Shown here in pieces: positions 37,264 to 46,154 of a stretch of 64,000 nt of DNA. Made by a program: the position numbers and the translations under genes. This stretch comes from Mycobacterium sp. OTB74 (GTDB lineage Bacteria > Actinomycetota > Actinomycetes > Mycobacteriales > Mycobacteriaceae). The stretch's first letter is position 1. The number at the start of each line of letters is the position of its first letter. Location of the stretch: contig NZ_JARXVD010000022.1 in NCBI RefSeq assembly GCF_029892685.1, forward strand, positions 52,496 through 116,495, read 5' to 3'. The notes below the pieces were generated by a model. That model worked only from the letters and a program-made list of their open reading frames with translations. It ran no database searches and was not told the origin of the DNA.

Positions 37264-37536
37264 CTAGAGCCGGAACATTTCGCGAGCCATGGCGGCGTCC
37301 TCAAGGAAGTCCGCGCGCCGCGGCGGCGGGTTGTCGCGCCGGGATTTTCGCGCACTCCTGCCGCCCTTCGCTGTATCGACGGGGTCGATAAAGCCAGCCG
37401 ACGAAGGCTTGACAGGTCTGAGGCTGACCGGTGGCGCAGCAACCCCGATGACCAATGCATTGAGGTGCCACCACACTCCCTTGATCGCACCGCTGAACGA
37501 ACGTCCGGTGGGCGGTACCGCTGAAGCTGAATCCAT
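37264..37536 (-). CDS. small basic protein of unknown function
   Basis: The 90-aa product starts at the ATG at 37536 with a strong ribosome site (TTGGGGGAAAG). It has a short hydrophobic stretch (GVWWHLNALVIGVAAPPVS) and a very basic middle (KGGRSARKSRRDNPPPRR). No domain recognised. It is divergent from the TetR gene at 37699, whose palindromic operator lies between them, so it is a plausible target. Confidence 0.6.
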   Translation of the reverse strand: MDSASAVPPTGRSFSGAIKGVWWHLNALVIGVAAPPVSLRPVKPSSAGFIDPVDTAKGGRSARKSRRDNPPPRRADFLEDAAMAREMFRL

Positions 37537-37665
37537 CTTTCCCCCAAGGGAATAGTGCGGATAAGCCGGTCTATGCGCTGGGGCCGTTACGGCCCATCGA
37601 CGGCGGATGTGCCGCCCGTCGTCGATAACCACCACCAGATTTACATATGATCGTACGTTCGTCAA

Positions 37666-37679
37666 CATACGTACGTATG
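37666..37679. promoter_or_regulatory. palindromic operator upstream of the second TetR
   Basis: CATACGTACGTATG is a perfect 14-bp palindrome 19 bp before the TetR ATG. A related tcgtacgttcg lies 15 bp to the left and a cggtcgtatg at the start codon, so several half sites cluster in the divergent promoter region. Confidence 0.7.
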
Positions 37680-37698
37680 AGGAGATACAATCGGTCGT

Positions 37699-38286
37699 AT
37701 GACGAAGTTGGGCGACGCCCGGCGCACCGCAGTGTTGGACCAGGCCACACACGTTGCGTCCGTCGACGGGCTCGCAGGCCTCAGTTTTGGACGCCTCGCA
37801 GAACAGACGCTGGTCCCCAAAAGCGCCCTGCAGACGCTCTTCGGCACCAAGGAAGAGCTTCAGCTCGCCATCATCAAGACCGCAGTCGAGGTCTTTATCC
37901 GCAGAGTCTTCGTCCCCGCAGAACAGCACCCGGAGGGTCTGCCACGACTGCGCGCACTCATGTCGGCGTGGGTTGACTATCTGCAGGAGTACGAGGGTGG
38001 CTGCATCCTCGCGTCCGGCGCCTGCGAACTCGACGGCCACCCCGGGCCGGTACGTGACGCGCTCGTCGATGCGGTCAACGCCGGCGACGCGCTGATCACC
38101 CGGGACATCAGCCTCGCCATCCGCCTCGGCGAATTACCGCCGGACACCGATGCCGAACAACTCACCTTCGAACTGCATGCAATGATCCTGCAGGCCAACC
38201 ACAACAATCAGCTCCTGCACCGACCCGATGCACTGCAACGAGCCCGCGTCGCGATCGAAAATCGCCTGACTCCGAATCCAAGGTAG
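37699..38286 (+). CDS. TetR-family transcriptional regulator
   Basis: The 195-aa protein has an N-terminal HTH (TAVLDQATHVASVDGLAGLS, PKSALQTLFGTKEELQ) and a C-terminal domain with a GGCILASGACELDGHPGPVRD motif of a common TetR subgroup. The start ATG follows GAGGAG. It is divergent from the small gene at 37536 and the GAP-family gene and probably autoregulated through the palindrome at 37666. Confidence 0.9.
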   Translation: MTKLGDARRTAVLDQATHVASVDGLAGLSFGRLAEQTLVPKSALQTLFGTKEELQLAIIKTAVEVFIRRVFVPAEQHPEGLPRLRALMSAWVDYLQEYEGGCILASGACELDGHPGPVRDALVDAVNAGDALITRDISLAIRLGELPPDTDAEQLTFELHAMILQANHNNQLLHRPDALQRARVAIENRLTPNPR

Positions 38287-38401
38287 ATCGGATCTCCATC
38301 AGGTCTGGGCGCTGCTGGACAGCGTGCGACGGACGAGCTGGCGGAAAAGCAGAAGAGGGATAACAATTGCGCCGCGTCGCGCAAGGCTGCACTATCCGAG
38401 T

Positions 38402-41128
38402 ATGTCGGACATTCAGGTCCCGATGAAAGACGATGCATTAGCTAGCACGCTGGCGCATTCCCGCAGCGTCGCCGAAGTTCTTGCGGTATTGGGCAGTTCG
38501 GCCGACGGGCTCGACAGCGACACCGCGCGCGAGCGGTTGGCCACCTGCGGCGCCAACAAACTACCCGAGAAGAGATCCCGTCCTGCTGTCCTCAGGTTTC
38601 TCGCACACTTCAACGACGTCTTGATCTACATCCTGATCGCCGCCGGGGTGCTCAAAGCCATCCTTGGCGAGTGGGTGGATTTCGCCGTGATCATTTCTGT
38701 CGCGGTGATAAACGCCGCGGTTGGCTTCCTGCAGGAAGGCAAGGCCCAGCGCGCCCTCGACAGCATCCGGTCAATGTTGTCAGTCACCGCGCAGGTACGC
38801 CGCGATGGCGACTGGCAGAAGCTGGACGCTCAGACGTTGGTACCTGGCGATGTGGTGCGCATCGCGTCAGGGGACCGCATCCCGGCCGATATGCGTCTGC
38901 TGGAGGTCTCGAATCTGCGTGTAGAGGAGTCGGCGCTCACCGGCGAGTCCATGCCCACCAAAAAGAACGTCGCGCAGGTCGGCGCGGACGCGGCTCTGGG
39001 TGACCGCATGTCCATGGTCTATTCGGGCACGATCGTCTCTGCGGGGGCCGGCACCGGGGTGGTAACCGCCACCGGCGCCGGCACTGAGATCGGCCGCATC
39101 CAATCGCTTATCGCCGACGTCGAAACCATCGACACGCCGCTGACTCGCAAACTGGACCGCTTCGGCCGCCAACTGTCGCTGGCCATCTTGGGCATGGCCG
39201 CACTGATGCTGGTGATCGGCAAACTGATCCACCAGTTTTCGGTGAGTGATTTGATCACGGCGGCAATAGGTTTCGCCGTGGCCGCGATACCGGAGGGGCT
39301 GCCCGCAGTCGTGACGGTCACGCTGGCACTTGGTGTGCAACAGATGGCACGCCGAAACGCGATCACCCGGAAACTGCCCGCCGTTGAGGCGCTCGGCGCG
39401 GTAAACGTTATCTGCTCGGACAAGACAGGCACGCTCACCCAGAACGAGATGACCGCTCGCACCGTAGTCACCACACGCCACGAGTTCGACGTCACCGGCA
39501 CCGGGTACCGACCCGACGGAGACATCAAACTCGACGAGACACCGATCGCACTTGCCGACCATCCCGACTTGGCGGCGTTGTTGACGACGATGGCGGTCTG
39601 CAACAACGCACGGCTATTCGAGACCGACGGGCAATGGCGGGTGGTGGGCGAGCCGACCGAGGGTGCGCTGCGGACGTTGACCCTCAAGGCTGGTATCGAC
39701 GACACCGACTGGGCCCGCCTAGGCGTTGTGCCATTCGAGTCAGCGAACAAGTTCATGGTGACCCTCAACACCACTCCCAGCGGCGAACGCCGCCTCTACA
39801 TCAAGGGTGCACCGGATCGTTTACTCGACCGCTCCATCACCCAGGCCTGCGGGCCGTCCACAGAGCTTCTCGATCGTCGGTTCTGGGAAACGCGCATCGA
39901 CGAACTCAGTGCCCAAGGACTACGGGTGCTGGCGGCAGCACAGCGACCCGCAGTCGGTTCCGACACCGTTGACATCGGCGACGTCGACGACGGACTGGAA
40001 TTCCTGGGCCTAGTCGGCATCGTCGACCCGCCCCGACCCGAGGCCATCACGTCCATCGCGACCTGTCATGACGCGGGTATCCGGGTCGCGATGATCACCG
40101 GTGACCATGCCGGTACGGCGCGTGCCATCGCGCGCGAGATGGGCATCATCAAGGCCGGTGAAGAACCGCGGGTCCTCACCGGGGCGGATTTGGAGGCGAT
40201 GAGCCAGCCTCGGCTGCGGGAGGTGGCCGACGAAGTCGATGTGTATGCACGCACGAGCCCGGAACACAAACTGCGCATCGTCAGCGCCCTACAAGCCCAG
40301 GGCAAGGTGGTGGCGATGACCGGGGACGGCGTCAACGACGCACCGGCGCTGACCCGGGCTGACATAGGCGTGGCAATGGGCATCAAGGGCACCGAGGCAA
40401 CCAAGGAGGCCGCGGGCATCATCCTGGCCGACGACAACTTCGCGACCATTGAAAAGGCGGTCGAAGAAGGCCGGCGCATCTACGACAACATCCGCAAATC
40501 CGTGCTGTTCATGCTTCCCACCAACGGCGCTCAGTCGTTGATCATCCTCGTTGCGATCCTGATTGGGTTCGCGCTGCCATTGCAGCCGGTGCAAATCCTG
40601 TGGGTGAACATGGTCACGAGCGTCACCCTGTCGCTCGCCCTGGTGTTCGAGAAAGCCGAAGACGGCCTCATGACGCGCCCGCCGCGCGCGTCGAACCAGG
40701 CGTTGGTGAACCGAGCCGACCTCGGCATGATCGCGTTGGTCTCGATACTGGTTGCGGGCGCAGCCATTACGGAGTTCTTCGTCGCGCGCGCCGGCGGGTA
40801 TCCATTGGCCGTGGCGCAGACCGCCGCAGTGAACTTGCTGGCGCTTGGCCAGGTCGCCTATCTACTGAACTGCCGATTCATTACCTCGTCGAGTCTGCGA
40901 CCTGAGGCGTTTCGAGGTAACCCGTGGGTGTGGAGGATGGCCGGTGCGCTGATCGTGCTGCAACTCGTCTTCACGTATGCACCCTTCATGCAAGTGTGGT
41001 TCCACACCGCACCGATCACCGCCCGCGGGTGGTCGGTCGCCGTCGCGCTGTCCGTTCTGATCTTCCTGATCGTCGAGGCGGCCAAATGGGTGGAACGCAG
41101 GATCAGCAGGCCACGCATCTCTGGGTAG
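38402..41128 (+). CDS. ctpF: P-type cation-transporting ATPase (CtpF-like, P2 type)
   Basis: A membrane pump of about 908 aa from the ATG at 38402 (MSDIQVPMKD). It has the cation-ATPase N-terminal domain (about 20-90), the actuator motif LTGES, the membrane ion-site PEGLPAVVT, the phosphorylation motif DKTGTLTQNE, the ATP-site KGAPDRLLDR and the hinge GDGVNDAPALT, plus C-terminal transmembrane helices. PEGLP is typical of calcium-type P2 pumps. M. tuberculosis ctpF (about 905 aa) belongs to the DosR regulon, but no DosR box is visible in the 115 bp upstream here. Confidence 0.9.
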   Translation: MSDIQVPMKDDALASTLAHSRSVAEVLAVLGSSADGLDSDTARERLATCGANKLPEKRSRPAVLRFLAHFNDVLIYILIAAGVLKAILGEWVDFAVIISVAVINAAVGFLQEGKAQRALDSIRSMLSVTAQVRRDGDWQKLDAQTLVPGDVVRIASGDRIPADMRLLEVSNLRVEESALTGESMPTKKNVAQVGADAALGDRMSMVYSGTIVSAGAGTGVVTATGAGTEIGRIQSLIADVETIDTPLTRKLDRFGRQLSLAILGMAALMLVIGKLIHQFSVSDLITAAIGFAVAAIPEGLPAVVTVTLALGVQQMARRNAITRKLPAVEALGAVNVICSDKTGTLTQNEMTARTVVTTRHEFDVTGTGYRPDGDIKLDETPIALADHPDLAALLTTMAVCNNARLFETDGQWRVVGEPTEGALRTLTLKAGIDDTDWARLGVVPFESANKFMVTLNTTPSGERRLYIKGAPDRLLDRSITQACGPSTELLDRRFWETRIDELSAQGLRVLAAAQRPAVGSDTVDIGDVDDGLEFLGLVGIVDPPRPEAITSIATCHDAGIRVAMITGDHAGTARAIAREMGIIKAGEEPRVLTGADLEAMSQPRLREVADEVDVYARTSPEHKLRIVSALQAQGKVVAMTGDGVNDAPALTRADIGVAMGIKGTEATKEAAGIILADDNFATIEKAVEEGRRIYDNIRKSVLFMLPTNGAQSLIILVAILIGFALPLQPVQILWVNMVTSVTLSLALVFEKAEDGLMTRPPRASNQALVNRADLGMIALVSILVAGAAITEFFVARAGGYPLAVAQTAAVNLLALGQVAYLLNCRFITSSSLRPEAFRGNPWVWRMAGALIVLQLVFTYAPFMQVWFHTAPITARGWSVAVALSVLIFLIVEAAKWVERRISRPRISG

Positions 41129-41249
41129 GCGCGGCGCGCGTGCCTACTCACCTCGGAGGAGAAGTGCGGCGTATCGTTGCGATACTTCGCTTTTCCACAT
41201 GCTTGAACCACCAACGCGACGTAACGAGCCGGTCAGACCGGGGGTAGAC

Positions 41250-42593
41250 ATGCCCGATTCGGTGGATGGGCGGCGGACGAACGGCACACAAGCGGCAGTG
41301 CCAAACCGCGACCTGTCGGTGGACTTCTACCGGGTTTCAGCGATTGGCCTTGTCGTGGTGGGACATTGGCTGGTGGCGTCTGCTACCTATCGCGACGGCG
41401 AATTCGGCTTGCAGAACGTACTCGTCGAGATGCCGTGGACGCAGTGGCTGACGTTGGCATTCCAGGTGATTCCGGCTTTTTTCTTGATGGCCGGATACGC
41501 CAGCGCAGTGTCCTGGACTCGGCGGCGAGAAACCGACGCTGAGCCGGCGCAGAGCTGGCTGCGCTATCGGCTGTCCAGGACGCTGGGTCCGACCGGGGCG
41601 TACATAGCGATAGTGCTGGCCGTGGTTTTGGTTCTGCTCTTGGTTGGGGTGGACGGTTCGAAGTTGGCGTTCGGCGGGTGGGCGGTCGCCTACCACCTGT
41701 GGTTCCTGGTCACTTTCGTGCTGTTAGTCCTGGCGACGCCGGTGGCGGTGGCCGCGGACAGGCGGTGGGGGCTTGCCGCGCCGGCCGCCATGGTGATTGC
41801 CGTGGGAGTCATCGATGCGGCCTATATCGGCGCCGACGTGCCCTACATCGGCTACGTCAACTACGTGCTGGCTTGGGGGGCGGTTTACCAGCTCGGAATC
41901 GCTTGGCGCAGCGGCAGATTGCCCGGCTACCGGCCGATGGTGCTGGCGTTGGTGTCAGCCGTCATTCTGGCGGTGCTCGTCACGTGGGGCCCATACCCGA
42001 TCAGCATGATCGGAGTGCCGGGTGCGGAAATTCAGAACACGGGTCCGCCGTCGCTTGCGTTGGTCGCCTTCGCGGCCGCCCAAGCCGGGCTGCTGATGGC
42101 GGCGGCACCCGTCGTCAATCGTCTACTCAATGCCGCCCGCTTGCACCGCCCGCTGGCGGTGGCCAACAGCGCGGTGATGGGTCTGTATTTGTGGCATATG
42201 GTCCCAGTCGTCATCGTGGCGCTGATCGGCTATCCGACCGGATTGTTGCCCCAGCCGCCGATGGGCTCGAGCGACTGGTGGCTTGTTCGCCTCGTCTGGG
42301 TCGCGGCGATTTCCGTTGTGGCAGTGGTGTTGATGGCATTGTTGCGGTGGCAGAGAGCTCGGCTGGCCGCGCCTCTGCCCACGCTCACGGTGCCACTTCC
42401 GGACAGTTGGGGCCTAGCGACGTTGCTTGTAGGGGCGTTGGTGTCGGCGGTTGCCGTCTTGAATTTCACGATCGAGGGCTTTGCCCCCGATGGGCGTTTC
42501 CCGCTGATCGCCACGCTGTTGTTCGTCGCCGGCGCGGTCCTGGTCGCCCTCACACCCCGCGTTGAATCGCGCGCGACCGCGCAGCCCGCATGA
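41250..42593 (+). CDS. acyltransferase 3-family membrane protein
   Basis: The ATG at 41250 (MPDSVDGRRT, preceded by GGGGG) gives 447 aa. The N-terminal motif RDLSVDFYRVSAIGLVVVGH with its conserved His, a second region FQVIPAFFLMAGYAS and about ten hydrophobic helices fit the acyltransferase 3 (OafA-like) family, which acylates sugars or lipids across the membrane. An in-frame ATG at 41199 is an alternative start. The substrate is unknown. It follows ctpF by 121 bp. Confidence 0.85.
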   Translation: MPDSVDGRRTNGTQAAVPNRDLSVDFYRVSAIGLVVVGHWLVASATYRDGEFGLQNVLVEMPWTQWLTLAFQVIPAFFLMAGYASAVSWTRRRETDAEPAQSWLRYRLSRTLGPTGAYIAIVLAVVLVLLLVGVDGSKLAFGGWAVAYHLWFLVTFVLLVLATPVAVAADRRWGLAAPAAMVIAVGVIDAAYIGADVPYIGYVNYVLAWGAVYQLGIAWRSGRLPGYRPMVLALVSAVILAVLVTWGPYPISMIGVPGAEIQNTGPPSLALVAFAAAQAGLLMAAAPVVNRLLNAARLHRPLAVANSAVMGLYLWHMVPVVIVALIGYPTGLLPQPPMGSSDWWLVRLVWVAAISVVAVVLMALLRWQRARLAAPLPTLTVPLPDSWGLATLLVGALVSAVAVLNFTIEGFAPDGRFPLIATLLFVAGAVLVALTPRVESRATAQPA

Positions 42594-42682
42594 ATTCGCG
42601 GCCGGTTAAACGTTGAACTGAGCTACGGAAGCATGGTCACTGACTGCGCTCAGGTATCTCGTCCGCCTTCGCCGAGCGTAAA

Positions 42683-44242
42683 TCAGGGGAAGCGTTTGAA
42701 GCAGCGCTCCTGATCGCTCAGTACCCCGGTGCGGAACGCATCGATGCGAGCGAAGCTTGCGGGCGCCGACTGCCCGTTGATGTCGCTGGCGGCCAGGCCA
42801 TTTGTGAGCAGTCCGACTACGGCTTCGTCAAGGTCGCCTGCTGTCAACGCGACGGTGTTTCCGTCGGGTGTGCGCACCTGCTGTGCGAGCTTTCTGGTCG
42901 CCACGCCTGTGAGACAGGCCGTTCGCAAACCCGCCTGGGCGGTGTCCACGGACATTCCAAGCCCATACTGCACCGCCAGCATGTAGCGCGATATCAGCAC
43001 CGAGTAGGCCGTGTTGTCACCGGTCAGACCTGTCGGACTGGTGCTGGGGGAACCGAGCTTCTTCAACGCGGGAAGGTCCACCGCGATGGTGTTGGTTGCC
43101 GGGCAGAACGAGGCAGGCGCTGTGGGGCGGGCATTGGGGCACTTGGCCGCCACGGCCGCATCGATGGTGAACGTTGGTTGTCTTGCAGGTCGGAACAGGA
43201 TTTTCATCGCCGCGATCACGGCCTTAACGGATTCTTGCGAAACCGGCCAGTCTCCGGTCTCGTGGCGCTGTAGTTGCACGGGCAGGTCTCCGCGCCGCTG
43301 CGTAACCTCCTTCGCGTCTATTCCCTTACATGTCCGCGGCCCGTCGGTGAATCCGAACTGGAACGCCGAGACTCGTTCGAAAGCCGACCCGTGTTCGCCG
43401 CCGCCCGAGGCTGGCCTGTTGGCTCTCATCGGCGGGTCCCGAAAGGAAATCACGCTGGCGAGGAGGGCGTTGAGACCGTTGCCGGTGGAAAGCATGAATC
43501 GGCGTGAATCTCCTGAAGCGACCCAACGCATATATGCCCCTGCGAAGCAGTCGGCCTGCTGCTCGGCCACCAGTGTCGGGATGTCCGCACGGTTCGGCTC
43601 GGCCTGGTGTTGCACCGCATGCCCGTATTCGTGGGCCAACACCCCGGCGACCGCCATCTCACCGTAGGACTGCTTCAGGGATGGCAGCAGGGTGCCGCGG
43701 TCCCAGCCGATCGAACCGTCCAACGGACAGAATGCGGCGTTGACCAGTCCCGAGGTGGTTTCGCGGCAGAATGATGGCGCGGCGCCCGGGCGTTTGGCGT
43801 CCCAGGATACGAGCTGGCGGACAGGGGTGAATCCTTTCCCGAAAGTGTCGTTGAAGGCGCCCTTCCAGTAGTCCTCGACATCGCTGACGGCCTGAACCGC
43901 GAGTGTGTCGATCGGGCCGCCGTCGGTGTTGGTCACCGTCCGAGACGGCTTGGGCGCACCCGCTCTCAACCCGGAGGGTCCATCCGTCACTCGCATGCCC
44001 GCCACCTTGAACGGGTCGTCGGGCTTGGAGGTCACCGCGCCGCACGCCGTGGCCAGCACCACCGCCACTGCGGCCATCGATGCGCCGACAAGTCGCCGCG
44101 GCTGTCTTCGGGCAACGGCGCCTTTGTGTTTGCAGCCCGAGTGCTGATCGAGCCCCGCCAAAACTGAACGAAGACCGTCTCGATTGCGGTCCTCGGCGCG
44201 ATTCGCGGCTATGAATACGGCGTGACGCACGATGGTGTCCAT
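42683..44242 (-). CDS. putative lipoprotein zinc metallopeptidase (LpqM-like)
   Basis: The 519-aa form (ATG at 44242) contains a hydrophobic export segment ending in a lipobox-like LATACGAV (about residue 65) and, after it, a metalloprotease core with HExxH in VLAHEYGHAVQH and the downstream EEQQADCFAGAYM motif that supplies the third zinc ligand. The C-terminal half has paired cysteines. The roughly 50 residues before the export segment are long for a signal peptide, so the true start may be internal. It resembles M. tuberculosis LpqM. Substrate unknown. Confidence 0.82.
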   Translation of the reverse strand: MDTIVRHAVFIAANRAEDRNRDGLRSVLAGLDQHSGCKHKGAVARRQPRRLVGASMAAVAVVLATACGAVTSKPDDPFKVAGMRVTDGPSGLRAGAPKPSRTVTNTDGGPIDTLAVQAVSDVEDYWKGAFNDTFGKGFTPVRQLVSWDAKRPGAAPSFCRETTSGLVNAAFCPLDGSIGWDRGTLLPSLKQSYGEMAVAGVLAHEYGHAVQHQAEPNRADIPTLVAEQQADCFAGAYMRWVASGDSRRFMLSTGNGLNALLASVISFRDPPMRANRPASGGGEHGSAFERVSAFQFGFTDGPRTCKGIDAKEVTQRRGDLPVQLQRHETGDWPVSQESVKAVIAAMKILFRPARQPTFTIDAAVAAKCPNARPTAPASFCPATNTIAVDLPALKKLGSPSTSPTGLTGDNTAYSVLISRYMLAVQYGLGMSVDTAQAGLRTACLTGVATRKLAQQVRTPDGNTVALTAGDLDEAVVGLLTNGLAASDINGQSAPASFARIDAFRTGVLSDQERCFKRFP

Positions 44243-44372
44243 TATCGCCGCGACGCGCATGGCCCGCCAAGCATTTAACCCACTTCGCCTCAACTGCAAG
44301 AAAGGGTAATCGGGCGAACGGCTTCGTTTGCCAAGGTCAACCCTCATGGGCGGCTTCGGCGGTGGTTTGTTG

Positions 44373-44444
44373 TGGTCCCGACTGGGATCGAACCAGTGAC
44401 CTTCCGCGTGTGAGGCGGACGCTCTCCCCCTGAGCTACGAGACC
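44373..44444 (-). tRNA. tRNA-Val (anticodon CAC)
   Basis: Minus-strand cloverleaf of 72 nt: acceptor GGTCTCG/CGGGACC, D arm with AGCTCAGGGGGAGAGC, anticodon arm TCCGCCTCACACGCGGA with CAC, T arm with GGTTCGATCCC. CCA is not encoded. Confidence 0.95.
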
Positions 44445-44734
44445 GGGGAATCTCACCGATTTGATCGGTGGGACGTCAGACATTAACACGAACCGAACGC
44501 CAAGCGAGAATCGCACCCCCGGGAGCCGGCCCTCACACCAGCCAGACGTCGGCCGGCCGATCCGGCGGAATTCACACGCCGTATCGGGGCCAGTCCGGGC
44601 GCTCCGACTGCGCACGGGGACAACGCCTTTCCTGCGACGCGCCATTTACCAGGCGTTTTCACGTGATTTGTGTGTAGTCCCATTCGTGGACTAATGTCTT
44701 GCATCGCAACGGACGACGATCTCGGCCGTAGCGC

Positions 44735-44807
44735 GCGGATGTAGCGCAGTTGGTAGCGCATCACCTTGCCAAGGTGAGGGTCGCGGGTTCGAATCCCGTC
44801 ATCCGCT
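44735..44807 (+). tRNA. tRNA-Gly (anticodon GCC)
   Basis: 73 nt with acceptor GCGGATG/CATCCGC, anticodon arm CACCTTGCCAAGGTG (GCC) and T loop GGTTCGAATCC. First of three plus-strand tRNA genes. Confidence 0.96.
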
Positions 44808-44834
44808 CGAGGGTGCAGTGGCATCAACCCCAGT

Positions 44835-44905
44835 GGTGGAGTGGCCGAGTGGTGAGGCAACGGCCTGCAAAGCCGTGCACACGGGTTCGATTCCCGTCTC
44901 CACCT
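44835..44905 (+). tRNA. tRNA-Cys (anticodon GCA)
   Basis: 71 nt with acceptor GGTGGAG/CTCCACC, anticodon arm CGGCCTGCAAAGCCG (GCA) and T loop GGTTCGATTCC. It lies 27 bp after tRNA-Gly. Confidence 0.96.
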
Positions 44906-44923
44906 CCAAAAATGTTCAACCCG

Positions 44924-44995
44924 GCGCGATTAGCTCAGCGGGAGAGCGCTTCCCTGACACGGAAGAGGTCACTGGTTCAATCCCAGTATCGCGCA
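44924..44995 (+). tRNA. tRNA-Val (anticodon GAC), integration target
   Basis: 72 nt with acceptor GCGCGAT/ATCGCGC, anticodon arm CTTCCCTGACACGGAAG (GAC), T arm with GGTTCAATCCC, and a following CCA. Its 3' end (from 44975) is the left copy of the 27-bp attachment core; the second copy is at 56095-56121. The gene remains complete after integration. Confidence 0.96.
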
Positions 44996-45001
44996 CCACG
45001 T
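44975..45001 (+). other. attL core
   Basis: The 27 bp from 44975 match 56095-56121 exactly and include the T-arm end, acceptor 3' half and CCA of tRNA-Val. Flanks differ immediately on both sides (g versus a on the left, a versus t on the right). Confidence 0.92.
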
Positions 45002-45015
45002 AACACAGCAGCTCA

Positions 45016-45041
45016 GGCCCGGTTTTCGAACCGGGCCTTTT
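45016..45041 (+). terminator. strong intrinsic terminator behind the tRNA cluster
   Basis: GGCCCGGTT (45016-45024), loop TTCG, AACCGGGCC (45029-45037), then TTTT. It has a perfect 9-bp stem with a UUCG tetraloop. It lies inside the element, so the element supplies the terminator of the tRNA operon it entered. Confidence 0.88.
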
Positions 45042-45147
45042 CTGTTGTTTGCAGAATGATTGCGGAATGGCACGACGGGCGGCCGATATAAGTCGGCCCC
45101 GCTCGGTGTTTGCACCACCTGCGGGGCCTTAGCCCACGGAGGCACCC

Positions 45148-45378
45148 GTGAACCTTCTCGCAGACGCTACTCTGACCGACCGACACGAGTCGACATCGGC
45201 GCTCGACCGGATAGTGACGCTGGTCGACCAGTCTCGCCACGAGCTTCAGGGAGTGCTCGCCGTACTGCCCGATAGCGCGGCGCTGTTCGCGTGTATTGAC
45301 CTCGTGACCGCGCTCGACCACCTGCGCCTGGCCGCCGTCGCCATCGACAAGGCCGCCGACCAGCTCGACACCGCCTAA
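45148..45378 (+). CDS. small phage-type protein of unknown function
   Basis: The 76-aa product starts with GTG after an excellent ribosome site (GGAGG, 6 bp upstream) and is followed 9 bp later by a strong hairpin (45388-45417), so it is a self-contained gene. It is helical and acidic with no cysteines; no domain recognised. It is the first gene inside attL. Confidence 0.68.
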   Translation: MNLLADATLTDRHESTSALDRIVTLVDQSRHELQGVLAVLPDSAALFACIDLVTALDHLRLAAVAIDKAADQLDTA

Positions 45379-45387
45379 CAACGACAA

Positions 45388-45417
45388 CACCCCCGCAGAC
45401 ACACGTCTACGGGGGTG
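45388..45417 (+). terminator. hairpin after the first element gene
   Basis: CACCCCCG pairs with CGGGGGTG and AGAC with GTCT around an ACAC loop, with one mismatch between the stems. The following T-tract is weak. Confidence 0.65.
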
Positions 45418-45523
45418 ATCGTCGTTCTTGCAGAGCCCGACGTAAACCAGCCTGCGCGCAGTAGCTCAGTCCCACGCCTGCGCCGTGGGCCGTGCCGCCA
45501 CGGCCTAGCTAACCCAGCGGCAC

Positions 45524-45570
45524 GGCACGCCAGACCCTACTCGGTTTCGGGAGGGTCTACTCGGCGTGCC
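45524..45570 (+). ncRNA. structured leader candidate upstream of the 45695 gene
   Basis: GGCACGCC (45524-45531) pairs with GGCGTGCC (45563-45570), and inside it AGACCCT (45532-45538) pairs with AGGGTCT (45552-45558), leaving an ACTC bulge and a 13-base loop. It lies in the 277-bp gene-free stretch 45418-45694, which otherwise shows nothing. It could be a leader structure, small RNA or operator; the sequence alone cannot tell. Confidence 0.4.
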
Positions 45571-45694
45571 CGAGAACGAATATCGGGCGATGGTTTCGGG
45601 GCCGCTTTGGGGAGGGGATCAAGATCAGGGCCACCCGTAGGGTGTCCGCGCAGTAGACGGAACCAAACACTGAGAGAAAGAAGCAAGCCGTTAC

Positions 45695-46012
45695 ATGACC
45701 ACCACTACACCCGCAGTTGCACTGCCACCCGGCGCCGATTCCGTTGGCGATTGGGAATACGACGAGCTGCCCGAAATCTCGACAGCCAAAATCCGAGTCG
45801 TCCGGTCACCAAGGCGACACATCATCGGCAGTCCTGCAACCGTCTCTGTTGACGCCTGGCAGCGAGAAGACGGCACCCTCTTGTGCGCCGACATGAACAT
45901 CGACTTGGCTGAGCACCCGGTGAACGCAGCCCAGTGCCGAGAGCTCGCAGCCCACCTGCTGGAGCTGGCGCCGCTGCTGGACACCTGGAGCGCCGAGGTG
46001 TCTGAGGAGTGA
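45695..46012 (+). CDS. small acidic protein, paralogue of the gene at 56223
   Basis: The 105-aa product shares its architecture with the gene just beyond attR at 56223: TPAVALPPGAD near the start, GDWE, a middle VSVDAWQREDG and a conserved C-terminal NAAQCRELAAHLLELAPLLD. No known domain. A perfect 14-bp hairpin follows 22 bp after the stop. The leader gagaaagaagcaagccg is repeated at 48931-48956 in front of a broken start. Confidence 0.72.
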   Translation: MTTTTPAVALPPGADSVGDWEYDELPEISTAKIRVVRSPRRHIIGSPATVSVDAWQREDGTLLCADMNIDLAEHPVNAAQCRELAAHLLELAPLLDTWSAEVSEE

Positions 46013-46034
46013 GCGCCTAGCGGTAAGCAACGAC

Positions 46035-46067
46035 AACCGCCCCAAGGCTGCATGCCTTGGGGCGGTT
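46035..46067 (+). terminator. intrinsic terminator of the 45695 gene
   Basis: A perfect 14-bp stem, AACCGCCCCAAGGC (46035-46048) with GCCTTGGGGCGGTT (46054-46067), around a TGCAT loop. The right arm and following bases recur at 47843-47866 without the left arm. Confidence 0.75.
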
Positions 46068-46154
46068 CACTATTCGGTACATACTAGAGCGCAGGCCGGC
46101 GCCGTTCATCAGCTGCTCATACACGCGCGAACGCAGGATGCCCCAGCGCCGCCG

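Noticed and set aside
38287..38401. Possible DosR box before ctpF
   Set aside because: M. tuberculosis ctpF is DosR-controlled, so the gap was searched by eye, but no GGGAC...GTCCC pair is present.
45415..45852. Arg/Pro-rich open frame overlapping the hairpin and the 45695 gene
   Set aside because: Its composition is that of a shadow frame, and it overlaps a gene supported by a paralogue.
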